A DNA stretch of 64,000 nt. Source: Limibacter armeniacum. GTDB lineage: Bacteria; Bacteroidota; Bacteroidia; Cytophagales; Flammeovirgaceae. The position numbers and the translations under genes were made by a program. The notes under the pieces are model-generated. The model was not told the origin of the DNA and searched no databases. It saw only the letters and a program-made list of their open reading frames with translations. Shown here in pieces: positions 54,914-63,817 of the stretch. The DNA lies in the NCBI RefSeq assembly GCF_036880985.1, contig NZ_JBAJNO010000009.1, positions 806,001 through 870,000 of the forward strand, in the 5' to 3' direction. The first letter of the stretch is position 1. Every line of letters starts with the position of its first letter.

Positions 54914-57520
54914 CTATTTTGATAATTGGCTTACAATTGTCGGATCTGTAATCTTATCATCCTCAGCCAACAACATAGCTTTACTTAATACCAAGGACAG
55001 TCCCCTGTCTCCTTCGAATGGCAAGAATACTTTATCGGTATTTACATCCTTACCTCTTGAAGGCACAATACATAGGTATTGGTCATTTGGCTCCATCAGG
55101 ATGTTACTACTACCAATATGGATCTTGTAAGTTCTGATTTTTCCTTCTACCCTCAGGAACTTACCATCTATCTTTGCCACATTCCTGATCTTAAGTCTTG
55201 GCACAAGTCGCTCTAGTATTTCCTTACGGTTCTTGGCAACCTCCGTCAAGTCACCAAATGAGTAAGAGGTCCAATAATCACGGAATTGTGACAAGCCACC
55301 ATTGTCTCTCCATTCAGGGTCATTCCCCACACTACCTACTCCCACAAACAAGTCTACATCCCGCATCACTTCCGAGAATACAATTTTAGGAACATCAACC
55401 AGTTCTACCACGTCCCCTTTCGTATCTACAAAACGCACTTGATCTGTAGAAACATATAACCAAATCCCTGCTTCATTAAATGAATCACTTGCACTTAACT
55501 CATTGATCCAATATTCAGCCCTCAAGCCACGTCGAGACAGGTCAATATAAGCGATCTCACCATCACGCCCATCATCATAGGACCCCAACAGCGAATAGTT
55601 CCAACCTCGGATTGCTGTCAAAGCATTCAATTGATGCTGTTTGAGCAAGTGAGCTGCCATACGATTACTGTAAGTACGTGTATTCAACTCGGCTTCCGTA
55701 AGTAGATAAATCTCCCTGTAAGCCTGCTTGATTGGCTGCTGAAGGCTCAACGTTTCCATTCTTTCCCGCCAAGCCAATACGGTATCTGTATCGGAATGTA
55801 CTGGATGCCAAAGGGAAACAACTGTTTCATTATCAACCCACGCTAATGTAGTTCCTGTTACATCCTGCCACTGATCTCCCTGCCAAAGCGCTTGTACCTC
55901 CTGCTCTCCCTTACGCATCGTCCAAATCAGCTTTTGGGCTACAAATCCCGTCAAACCATGATTCAGGTAATACTTCTCAAAATTTTCGTAAGACAGTTCT
56001 CTTTCCAATACAAACGAACGGTCAATGCGGTCACGCTGTGCGGACAGGGTCTTCTGTATCTGCTTTACTTCCGCTTTCAGCTGTTTTAACTTCGTTGCTA
56101 ACTTGGTACTTTGCTTGACAAATGCAGGATCTGACTTCTGCAAAGTACCATCCGGCTTGACCCATTGTGTGGTGATCTTGCCTACTTTCTCAATACTTAC
56201 TTTTAGCGTATAATCCTCGAAAGCTACTTCCTTTACTCCTTGCTCCAAACCATAGGTTGGTACCGATAAGTCTTCAATTTCCTCCTCCGAAATATTGAGC
56301 TTGGCAGCTGCTTCCTGCACATATTTCCCTATAAGCTTTTGTACGTTATTTTGCTTTACACGAAGCTTCAATCGTGAAAGGTGGCTGATTCCTTCCAGTC
56401 CTTTTGAATGTCCCAAAACATAGACGGCAGCATTTCCAACACTGGCAGCAGCAGGTCCAACACTTGGTATTTTACGGTAACACCTTTCAGCCAATGCAGC
56501 CAACGAACTCAAGGTTTTACTATCATGGAACTGTAGCAGTGACCATACCATCCCTTTCAGGATCGTATTATTCTCTCCTTCCAAGAAAATGTAATAACTC
56601 CAGCCGTGCTCTCCCTTTTCTTTATCCGCAAGGGTTGATGCAAAAGCGATCCATTCCTGCATCTGCTTCCTGAAGCGATCTCCCTTAAACTGAGCCACCA
56701 ATTCCTTGGAGGCTTTCAGGTATTTTTGAGCAGGTTTACTTCCATTCGCTGTTGCGGTATGTTTTAGAAATAAGAACCAAAGGTCTCTTTCTGCCTGAGG
56801 TAATTCGGCTACAGTAGCATTGACTGTTTTTCCAAAATTGTCCTCTTCTATTAGTTTAAAAGGCTGTACGATTAATTCCCCATCTGCACCTTGCGACAGT
56901 ATATCTAATAATTTCAGTTTAACTTTTGACAAAACACTTCCCCAACGAATTGAATATCTACCAGCGATGTCACTAAACTCTTCCCAGGTCAACATTTCCT
57001 GAAGGTATGCTCGAAGCTTCTCTGAGAATCCTTCTTCTTTAATCATTCTTTCAATTTGCTTAAGGGCAAAACCCATAAAACCATAGAATTGAACATCAGT
57101 ACTCCCATTCTGATACTTGAACTTATTCATCAAGTCTATCCACTGCTCTACACTATATGTAATCTTGGTACGCAGTATCGCCCGAAGAAAGCTTTCAAAG
57201 AACTGAGTGATATAATAGATTTCCACCTTTCCATACTTACCCACCCCATAATACTCTTTGATTATTTTCCTTCTTACTTTCTCATCGTCAGATCCTTCAT
57301 AGTAACCACTGGCGTGAATCAACTGATCAGCGGCGAACAGCACCGCATCTCTTTTCACCTCATCCGACTCCTTTTTCAACAAGTCATATGTAGGTAAAAT
57401 AGCAAAAGGCACCTCCCTGTAAGCAGTAAGTTCATCTTCTTTGTCTGCCTCCCTTAAAATAGTCATCACTAGGTTTACAGCCGTTTGAGAAAGATTTCCA
57501 GTGTCAATCATAGTCTTCAT
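54914..57520 (-). CDS. DUF4132-family protein, unit C
   Basis: An 868-residue soluble protein. A variable N-terminus (about 1-250) precedes a helical, HEAT-like middle (about 320-425) with ERCYRKIPSVGPAAASVGNA and SEEEIEDLSVPTYGLE, then the DUF4132 core (about 430-605: EKVGKITTQWVKPDGTL, IQKTLSAQRDRIDRSF, YLNHGLTGFVAQKLIW), and a C-terminal conserved domain (about 715-868: VFSEVMRDVDLFVGV, GDLTEVAKNRKEILERL, HIGSSNILMEPNDQYL). E. coli relatives YehI and MolR join DUF4132 to a WGR domain; none is visible here. Function is unknown. Unlike units A and B it is not preceded by the small Gly-Gly gene, although the repeat found before that gene is kept. Confidence 0.85.
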   Translation of the reverse strand: MKTMIDTGNLSQTAVNLVMTILREADKEDELTAYREVPFAILPTYDLLKKESDEVKRDAVLFAADQLIHASGYYEGSDDEKVRRKIIKEYYGVGKYGKVEIYYITQFFESFLRAILRTKITYSVEQWIDLMNKFKYQNGSTDVQFYGFMGFALKQIERMIKEEGFSEKLRAYLQEMLTWEEFSDIAGRYSIRWGSVLSKVKLKLLDILSQGADGELIVQPFKLIEEDNFGKTVNATVAELPQAERDLWFLFLKHTATANGSKPAQKYLKASKELVAQFKGDRFRKQMQEWIAFASTLADKEKGEHGWSYYIFLEGENNTILKGMVWSLLQFHDSKTLSSLAALAERCYRKIPSVGPAAASVGNAAVYVLGHSKGLEGISHLSRLKLRVKQNNVQKLIGKYVQEAAAKLNISEEEIEDLSVPTYGLEQGVKEVAFEDYTLKVSIEKVGKITTQWVKPDGTLQKSDPAFVKQSTKLATKLKQLKAEVKQIQKTLSAQRDRIDRSFVLERELSYENFEKYYLNHGLTGFVAQKLIWTMRKGEQEVQALWQGDQWQDVTGTTLAWVDNETVVSLWHPVHSDTDTVLAWRERMETLSLQQPIKQAYREIYLLTEAELNTRTYSNRMAAHLLKQHQLNALTAIRGWNYSLLGSYDDGRDGEIAYIDLSRRGLRAEYWINELSASDSFNEAGIWLYVSTDQVRFVDTKGDVVELVDVPKIVFSEVMRDVDLFVGVGSVGNDPEWRDNGGLSQFRDYWTSYSFGDLTEVAKNRKEILERLVPRLKIRNVAKIDGKFLRVEGKIRTYKIHIGSSNILMEPNDQYLCIVPSRGKDVNTDKVFLPFEGDRGLSLVLSKAMLLAEDDKITDPTIVSQLSK

Positions 57521-57700
57521 ATTCTGGTTGTTATTAATATATTCGCTTTGAAAGCCACATAAATCACCCGCTCACCTATTGATGAGAGTTATTTCATAAA
57601 GCTATTCAATAGTCTATTTCTCTATTATTTATAATTGCAAAGGCTGTTTATTTAATACCTTCCCATTTCTCTCACCCTGTTGCTCATGCTAATCATGAAG

Positions 57701-57763
57701 GGATTGATCATAATACAAACCTAAACAGGCAGACCGTAAATCAGATGTGGTCTAAAAAATCAC
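57701..57763 (-). repeat. Upstream repeat of the DUF4132 units, copy 1
   Basis: About 63 bases resembling 60925-60988 (roughly 70% by eye), sharing CAGACCGTAAAT and a following A-rich block to TCAC. On the minus strand this copy contains TAGGTTTG (57723-57716), a match to TAnnTTTG, so it probably carries the promoter. Confidence 0.6.
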
Positions 57764-57832
57764 CTAATACCTGTCAGGTTTAAATAACAGCATGCCTTCT
57801 GTTAAGTCTGTGAGTTGTATTCTCAAAAAAAG

Positions 57833-57859
57833 CATCCACCCTTTCACTTAGGATGGATG
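57833..57859 (-). terminator. Terminator after DUF4132 unit B
   Basis: CATCCACCCT and AGGATGGATG pair with one mismatch; seven T follow on the minus strand. Confidence 0.75.
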
Positions 57860-57868
57860 TCAATCTTA

Positions 57869-60478
57869 TTACCTTTTCAATTGCCTAACAATTGTCGAGT
57901 CTGTGATCTTATCATCCTCTGCCAGCAACATCGCCTTACTCAATATTAATGACAGCATTTTATCTCCTTCAAATGGCAGAAACACTTTATCTGTATTTAC
58001 ATCTTTCCCCCTTGCTGCCACAATGCACAGGTATTGGTCATTAGGCTCCATCAGAATATTGCTGCTACCGATGTGAATCTTATAATCTCTGATCTTGCCT
58101 TCTACACGCAGAAACCTATTCTCCACTTTGGCTACATCCCTGATCTTGAGTCTTGGTATCAGACGCTCCAGTATTTCTTTTCGGTTCTTGGCTATCTCTG
58201 TCAAGTCACCGAATGAGTAAGACGTCCAATAATCACGGAATTGCGGCAATCCTCCATTATCTCTCCACTCAGGGTCATTCCCCACACTGCTTACCCCCAC
58301 AAAAAGGTCTACATCACGCATTACTTCTGAGAATACGACTTGGGGAATATCTGTCAGCTCCACTACTTTCATTTTCCCTTTCATATTGATAAAGCGCACC
58401 TGATCTGTGGATACATACAGCCAAATACCAGTATCATTGAACGCATCGTCCGATTCCACGGCATTGACCCAAAACTCTGCTCTTAAGCCCCATTTTGGCA
58501 ATTCAATTGAAACGGTCTCATCATGTCGCCCATCATCATAATATCCAAGCAAAGAGTATTTCCACCCTCTTACACTTGCCAAGGCATTCAACTGATGCTG
58601 CTTAAGGATATGGGCAGCCATACGGTTACTGTATACATTGGTATTAAGCTCTGCATCCGTCAACAGGTAAACTTCCCTGAATGCCTGCTTGATTGGTTGC
58701 TGTAAGTTCAGTTCCTCCAACCTCGTTCTCCAAGCCAAGACTGTATCTGCATCAGCATATACAGGGTACCAAAGTGAAACCTCTGCTTCACTATTTACCC
58801 AATCCACTTCAGTACCGTTTACATCCTGCCATTTGTTGTCTATCCAAAGCGCCTGCACTGATTGGTCTCCAACCTGCAACGTCCAAATCAGCTTTTGGGC
58901 GATAAAACCTGTCAAGCCATGGTTGAGGTAATACTTCTCAAAGTTTTTATAGGTCCATACCCTTTCCTGTACAAACATGCTATCCAAGCGGTCACGCTGG
59001 GTTGAGAGCGTATGTTGTAGCTGCTTCACTTCACCCTTAAGTTCCTTCAGCTTCTCAGCCAGCTTCTCGTCTTGCTTTACAAAAGCAGGAACAGTCTTCT
59101 GAAGGGCTCCATCAGGCTTGATCCATTGCATAGCAACCTTACCTACCTTTTCGATACTCACTTGTAAGATATAATCCTCAAATGCGACTTCCCTTACTCC
59201 ATTTTCCAAACCAAAAGACGGTACAGACATGTCCTCAATCTCTTCCTCTGATATATTGAGTTTTAAGGCTGCTTCAGCCATGTACTTCCCTATCAAAGTC
59301 CTTGTATTGTTCTGCTTAACACGGACTCTCAATTGAGACAGGTAACCGATACCTTCCATTCCTTCACTACTTGCCAGTACATAAAGGCATGCATTTCCTA
59401 CACTAGCAGCAACAGGCCCAATACCTGGTATTTTTTTATGGCACTTCTCTGCTACAACTGAAAGTAAGTTCAGGGTTTTGCTGTCATAAAACAGAGCAAG
59501 GGACCATATGAGTCCTTTTAGCACAGTTACATTATAAGCGTTCAAAAAGGAATGGTACCGCCAGCCATGGTTAGTGGTCTCTACAGTGACAGGCATACGT
59601 GATACGACGGTCAACCACTCCTGCACCTGCTTCATGAAGCTATCCCCTTCAAACTTCCCAACCAGTTCTTTAGCAGTTTCCACAAACTTCTTGGAAGGTT
59701 TACCGCCATCTGCTGTAGAGGCATGCATAAAAAGCGTATACCAAAGGCTTTTCTCCTCTTCTGACAGGCCTGCCACAGTTTCATTTACTGCCTTCCCAAA
59801 GTCATCCTCTTCAGAGAGTAGGTAAGGTTTTACCTGATCACCCTCATCTGAGAGCAATGCCATTAGTTCCAGCTTTAATTTTGTAAAATTCATCCCCCAA
59901 CGGTATCCTCCATCAGTACCGTCAAACTCCCTCCATGTTATCATTTCCTTCAGAAATTCACACAGTTCCTCAGAAAGCCCTTCCTCCTTAATGGTTCTTT
60001 CAATTTGCTTAATTGCATACCCTATAGGCCACCTTTCCAAACCATGTGTTTCTGTATCGACCTTATTGTCATAATACTTAAACTTTAACACCAAGGCTTT
60101 CCATTGCTCAACACTGTAAGCAATTTTAGATTTCATCATGACATTCATAAGGTCATAATAATAATCGTAGAGGTGAATGTAATAATAGCTGTGATTTCTA
60201 AACTTATCTTTCTGTCCAAAAAACGTCTCTAGCAGCAGTTTCTGGGTTTCTTCCTCTTTGTCTGAAAAACATATCCTCATCGCAATCAGCTGATCCGCCA
60301 AATGGATAACAATATCCCTTTTTACCTCATCTGATTCTTTCTTTATTTTCTTATAGGTAGGCGACTCGGAGAACAAAAAACTCTCACCTCTTCTATGCTC
60401 ATAGTTTTCACTGAGGAGCTGGTCTACTAAGTCTATAGCTTTTTGGGATATATTGGTTACTTCAACAGGGTTACTCAT
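57869..60478 (-). CDS. DUF4132-family protein, unit B
   Basis: An 869-residue paralogue of unit C with the same layout: variable N-terminus, helical middle (EKCHKKIPGIGPVAASVGNA, SEEEIEDMSVPSFGLE), DUF4132 core (EKVGKVAMQWIKPDGAL; STQRDRLDSMFVQERVW; YLNHGLTGFIAQKLIW) and C-terminal domain (GDLTEIAKNRKEILERL; HIGSSNILMEPNDQYL). The last 150 residues are almost the same as unit C, while the first 120 share little beyond the xSQ start and the KKESDEVKRD and YSVEQW anchors. It starts 38 bases after the small Gly-Gly protein gene, so the two are very probably co-transcribed and co-functional. No WGR domain, signal peptide or membrane helix is seen. Confidence 0.87.
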   Translation of the reverse strand: MSNPVEVTNISQKAIDLVDQLLSENYEHRRGESFLFSESPTYKKIKKESDEVKRDIVIHLADQLIAMRICFSDKEEETQKLLLETFFGQKDKFRNHSYYYIHLYDYYYDLMNVMMKSKIAYSVEQWKALVLKFKYYDNKVDTETHGLERWPIGYAIKQIERTIKEEGLSEELCEFLKEMITWREFDGTDGGYRWGMNFTKLKLELMALLSDEGDQVKPYLLSEEDDFGKAVNETVAGLSEEEKSLWYTLFMHASTADGGKPSKKFVETAKELVGKFEGDSFMKQVQEWLTVVSRMPVTVETTNHGWRYHSFLNAYNVTVLKGLIWSLALFYDSKTLNLLSVVAEKCHKKIPGIGPVAASVGNACLYVLASSEGMEGIGYLSQLRVRVKQNNTRTLIGKYMAEAALKLNISEEEIEDMSVPSFGLENGVREVAFEDYILQVSIEKVGKVAMQWIKPDGALQKTVPAFVKQDEKLAEKLKELKGEVKQLQHTLSTQRDRLDSMFVQERVWTYKNFEKYYLNHGLTGFIAQKLIWTLQVGDQSVQALWIDNKWQDVNGTEVDWVNSEAEVSLWYPVYADADTVLAWRTRLEELNLQQPIKQAFREVYLLTDAELNTNVYSNRMAAHILKQHQLNALASVRGWKYSLLGYYDDGRHDETVSIELPKWGLRAEFWVNAVESDDAFNDTGIWLYVSTDQVRFINMKGKMKVVELTDIPQVVFSEVMRDVDLFVGVSSVGNDPEWRDNGGLPQFRDYWTSYSFGDLTEIAKNRKEILERLIPRLKIRDVAKVENRFLRVEGKIRDYKIHIGSSNILMEPNDQYLCIVAARGKDVNTDKVFLPFEGDKMLSLILSKAMLLAEDDKITDSTIVRQLKR

Positions 60479-60516
60479 GGTATGGTTGGTTTATGTTTTA
60501 GAAAAAATCTGGTTTA

Positions 60517-60909
60517 TCATCCTCCCACCAGGGGCGTAAGTTTAATAAAACTGATAACTGTTTGGTCTGTCACCAAAACCTCCTGCTCCAGATCTTCTGC
60601 CTGTACATCATCTACCAGCACAAAAAATCCATTTTGCTGAAATGCCTCCAAAGCTACATACAATTGCTTTTCGACATCTACAGGCTCGAAAATTCTCTTA
60701 CTCCGGTCACTGTTCAAACGTTGCTCTACTTCTGTAGGCAACACTAATCTTTTATAATATTCAGGTTTACTGTTATGTCCTTCCACTTCTGTCTTTACCC
60801 TCGCCTCAATAATGTCTTTAACGGTTACATATTCCTTTGCAATTTGCAAAGTCAGTTCATGAAGAACCTTACCTGTTGCCGTTTCATCTTTTATTGTAAT
60901 CGTTTTCAT
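60517..60909 (-). CDS. Small beta-grasp (Ub/ThiS/MoaD-like) protein with C-terminal Gly-Gly
   Basis: A 130-residue soluble protein. The N-terminus alternates strand, strand, helix (KTITIKDE; LHELTLQIAKEYVTV; KDIIEARVKTEVE), and the C-terminus is FFVLVDDVQAEDLEQEVL, TDQTVISFIKLTPLVGG, ending directly in Gly129-Gly130. The tail and its preceding strand resemble MoaD/ThiS (-PPVAGG) and the last third of ubiquitin, so an inflated beta-grasp fold is likely; this is by-eye inference, not a profile match. The central part (about 45-85) is an insert. It lies 38 bases upstream of DUF4132 unit B. A second copy at the window end has the same last ten residues. No E1, E2 or JAB gene is in the window. Confidence 0.75.
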   Translation of the reverse strand: MKTITIKDETATGKVLHELTLQIAKEYVTVKDIIEARVKTEVEGHNSKPEYYKRLVLPTEVEQRLNSDRSKRIFEPVDVEKQLYVALEAFQQNGFFVLVDDVQAEDLEQEVLVTDQTVISFIKLTPLVGG

Positions 60910-60923
60910 ATTAGGGTTGTTAA

Positions 60924-60988
60924 GTGATTGATTATAAAACTAATCTAGAGAGACAGACCGTAAATGAGGTATGGTGTAAAAAAATCAC
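60924..60988 (-). repeat. Upstream repeat of the DUF4132 units, copy 2
   Basis: Counterpart of the repeat at 57701-57763, immediately upstream of the Gly-Gly gene; shares CAGACCGTAAAT and an A-rich block ending in TCAC. Confidence 0.6.
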
Positions 60989-61078
60989 TACAAAAAAACG
61001 GTCTATAAATACTTTTCTGACCAAATATAAACAAAAAGGCAAAGGGAATGGAAATAGGTAATTTTCCAATAATGAAAA

Positions 61079-61111
61079 TACCCACTCTTCTGCCATAAAA
61101 AAGAGTGGGTA
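61079..61111 (-). terminator. Terminator after DUF4132 unit A
   Basis: TACCCACTCTT and AAGAGTGGGTA form a perfect 11-bp stem, followed on the minus strand by TTTTCATT. It separates the transcription units. Confidence 0.8.
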
Positions 61112-61134
61112 CTAACTTCATATTATCAATCCTG

Positions 61135-63690
61135 CTATTTTGTCAATTGACTAACAATAGTCGGATCTTTAATCTTATCATCTTCCGCCAACAACATGGC
61201 TTTGCTCAATATTAATGACAGTACTGTATCACCTTCAAATGGCAGGAATACTTTACCTGTATTCACTTCTTTGCCCCTTGCTGCTACAATACACAGGTAC
61301 TGGTCATTAGGCTCCATCAAGATATTACCACTACCGATATGGATCTTGTAGTTTCTGATCTTGCCTTTTACATGCAAGAACTTATCCTCCACTTTGGCTA
61401 CGCTCTTGATTTTAAGCCTTGGCACCAAACGCTCCAACACTCCCTTACGGTTCTTGGCTATCTCCGTCAGATCACCAAATGAATAAGATGACCAATAGTT
61501 ATGGTATTGAGGCAACTCTCCACTGTCTCTCCATTCAGGGTCATTTCCTACACTACATACCCCCACAAAAAGGTCAACATCACGCATCACCTCTGAGAAT
61601 ACAACTGTCGGTATATCCGCCAACGGCACCACAGTTCCATCTTTATCTTTAAAGCGTAATTGATCCGTTGATACATATAGCCACATTCCTATCGTATTGT
61701 GTGCATCGCCCACTGCTACGGCATTCACCCAAAATTCAGCGACCAATCCCCACTTCGGCAATTCAATGAAAACTCTCTCATCATCGTTTCCGCCATCGTA
61801 GTATCCCATCAGGCTGTATTTCCACCCTCTTACACTTGCCAATGCATTCAGCTGATGTTGCTTAAGAATATGGGCAGCCATACGGTTACTATATGTATTG
61901 GTATTGCGTTCCGCATCTGTCAGAATATAAATCTCTCTAAATGCCTGCTTAATTGGTTGCTGTAAATTCAACTCTTCCAATCGTGTTCTCCAAGCCAAGA
62001 CTGTATCTGCATCCACATGTATTGGGTGCCACAGTGAAACTTTTGTCTCATTGTTCACCCAATCTATTACAATACCATTCACATCCTGCCACTTCTCATC
62101 TAGCCAAAGGACCTGTACCGATTGGTCTCCATGCTCCAAAGTCCAGATCATTTTTTGGGTGAGAAAACCTGTCAGGGCATGATTGAGATAATATTTTTCA
62201 AAATTCTCATACAACCATGACCTCTCCTGTATAAACAAACTGTCAAAGCGGTCACGTTGCGTAGACAGCATATTTTGCAATTGCTTTACGTCTTCCTTCA
62301 GCACCTTCAGTTTCTCCTTCAGTTTTTCGTCCTGCTTGACGAAAACCGGTACAGACTTCTGAAGCGCACCATCAGGCTTGACCCATTGCATGGAGACTTT
62401 ACCCACTTTTTCGATGCTTACCCTTAAAGTATAATCCTTAAAAGCTTCTTCTTTAACCCAATTCTGTAGACCATAAGTGGGTACTGACAAATCCTCAATC
62501 TCCTCCTCTGAAATATTGAGCTTAGCCGCCGCTTCAGTCACATATTTATCAATCAGCGATTGGGTATTGCTTTGCTTTACACGTACTCTCAAACGTGACA
62601 GGTGGCTAATGCCTTCTATACCTCTGCTGTTAGCCAGTGTATAAAGGCTTGCATTTCCTACACCTGCTGCGGCTGGACCTACGCCTGGTATTTTCTTATA
62701 ACACTTCTCTGCTACAATTGCCAGCAGGTTCAGGGTCTTGCTATCATGAAACTGAACCAGTGACCATACAAGTCCTTTTAAGACTTTTCCATTCTCAGTA
62801 TCCAACATGATGTATTGCGGCCAATACTCATTTGTCGAGATATTAGTAGTAGACATATTCGAAACAAAAGTCAACCACTCCTGCATCTGCTTTCTGAAAC
62901 GGTCGCGTTTAAACTGACCTACAAGTTCTTTGGCTGTTGTGGAGAACTTTTTTGAAGGGGTTGCACCACTGGAGGTCGCCGCAAGCATAAAAAGCTTATA
63001 CCAAAGTTCTTTCTCATCCGCTTCCAATCCTGACACTACCTGATTGACGGTTTTTCCAAAATCTTCTTTCTCAGACAGGACAAAAGGCTCTATTCCTTCT
63101 TCTTTACCTGATGACAAGAAATCAACTAACCTAACTCTCAATTTCTTCCAATTAGAGCCATATTCTGTCAGCTCTTTCCATGTAAGCATTTCTCTCAGGT
63201 ATGCCTCCAACTCAGGTGTAAGCCCTTCCTCCTTGATCATATGACCAAGTTGCTTTACTGCATGTCCCAAAGGCCAGTAGTTGAAGCCATCTTGCCTAAA
63301 CTGGTTGATCAGTGTTATCCATTGCGATTGTTTAAACACAATTTTAACCTTCATAAGCACCTCGACAAAGCCTTGAGAAAACCAATTAAGGCGGGAATAA
63401 TAATCAGCCTCTCCTTTATGGTGATCTTGTTTCCCAACAAGCTCCCTCAACTTTTCTCGTCTGACTTTAAGATCTACCTCTACTAAACAGGCTTGTATGG
63501 TCAGTGATTGATTGACCATATAAAACACAATTTCTGCCTTTATCTCATCTGTTTCGTTTTTGATCTGCTGGTAGGTAGAAAAGTCCTTAATATAGCGATA
63601 ATCGTCACGTTCAAAATATTCATCGATTAATTGGTTCACTAAATCAATGGTTCTTTGAGATACGCTAGTTGCTTCAATAGCATTATTCAT
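61135..63690 (-). CDS. DUF4132-family protein, unit A
   Basis: An 851-residue paralogue of units B and C. The helical middle has EKCYKKIPGVGPAAAGVGNA and SEEEIEDLSVPTYGLQ, the DUF4132 core EKVGKVSMQWVKPDGAL and STQRDRFDSLFIQERSW, and the C-terminus GDLTEIAKNRKGVLERL with HIGSGNILMEPNDQYL. The C-terminal third is closest to unit B; the N-terminal quarter is again divergent and somewhat shorter. The gap to the partial Gly-Gly gene is 127 bases, longer than the 38 bases of unit B, and includes extra AT-rich sequence after a shared AAAAAATCTGGTT stretch. Its own terminator separates it from unit B. Confidence 0.87.
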   Translation of the reverse strand: MNNAIEATSVSQRTIDLVNQLIDEYFERDDYRYIKDFSTYQQIKNETDEIKAEIVFYMVNQSLTIQACLVEVDLKVRREKLRELVGKQDHHKGEADYYSRLNWFSQGFVEVLMKVKIVFKQSQWITLINQFRQDGFNYWPLGHAVKQLGHMIKEEGLTPELEAYLREMLTWKELTEYGSNWKKLRVRLVDFLSSGKEEGIEPFVLSEKEDFGKTVNQVVSGLEADEKELWYKLFMLAATSSGATPSKKFSTTAKELVGQFKRDRFRKQMQEWLTFVSNMSTTNISTNEYWPQYIMLDTENGKVLKGLVWSLVQFHDSKTLNLLAIVAEKCYKKIPGVGPAAAGVGNASLYTLANSRGIEGISHLSRLRVRVKQSNTQSLIDKYVTEAAAKLNISEEEIEDLSVPTYGLQNWVKEEAFKDYTLRVSIEKVGKVSMQWVKPDGALQKSVPVFVKQDEKLKEKLKVLKEDVKQLQNMLSTQRDRFDSLFIQERSWLYENFEKYYLNHALTGFLTQKMIWTLEHGDQSVQVLWLDEKWQDVNGIVIDWVNNETKVSLWHPIHVDADTVLAWRTRLEELNLQQPIKQAFREIYILTDAERNTNTYSNRMAAHILKQHQLNALASVRGWKYSLMGYYDGGNDDERVFIELPKWGLVAEFWVNAVAVGDAHNTIGMWLYVSTDQLRFKDKDGTVVPLADIPTVVFSEVMRDVDLFVGVCSVGNDPEWRDSGELPQYHNYWSSYSFGDLTEIAKNRKGVLERLVPRLKIKSVAKVEDKFLHVKGKIRNYKIHIGSGNILMEPNDQYLCIVAARGKEVNTGKVFLPFEGDTVLSLILSKAMLLAEDDKIKDPTIVSQLTK

Positions 63691-63817
63691 AACACGGTTG
63701 ATATAAGTTATTTGACAAAAAAAATCTGGTTCAATAGACAGTATTACCGATAGTTTTTTCTTTGTGATAGAAACTCAAAAAATTTGCAATAAAAAAGCCT
63801 CTGTAGTTAACACTAAA

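Larger units (their letters stand above)
57521..57868. other. Spacer between DUF4132 units B and C
   Basis: Holds the unit B terminator (57833-57859) and a copy of the upstream repeat (57701-57763). No trace of the small Gly-Gly gene found in the equivalent place of unit B was recognised. Confidence 0.6.

Noticed and set aside
54914-63690. The repeated DUF4132 segments as a mobile or CRISPR-like repeat
   Set aside because: The repetition is between whole protein-coding paralogues; there are no short direct repeats with spacers, target-site duplications or transposase genes.
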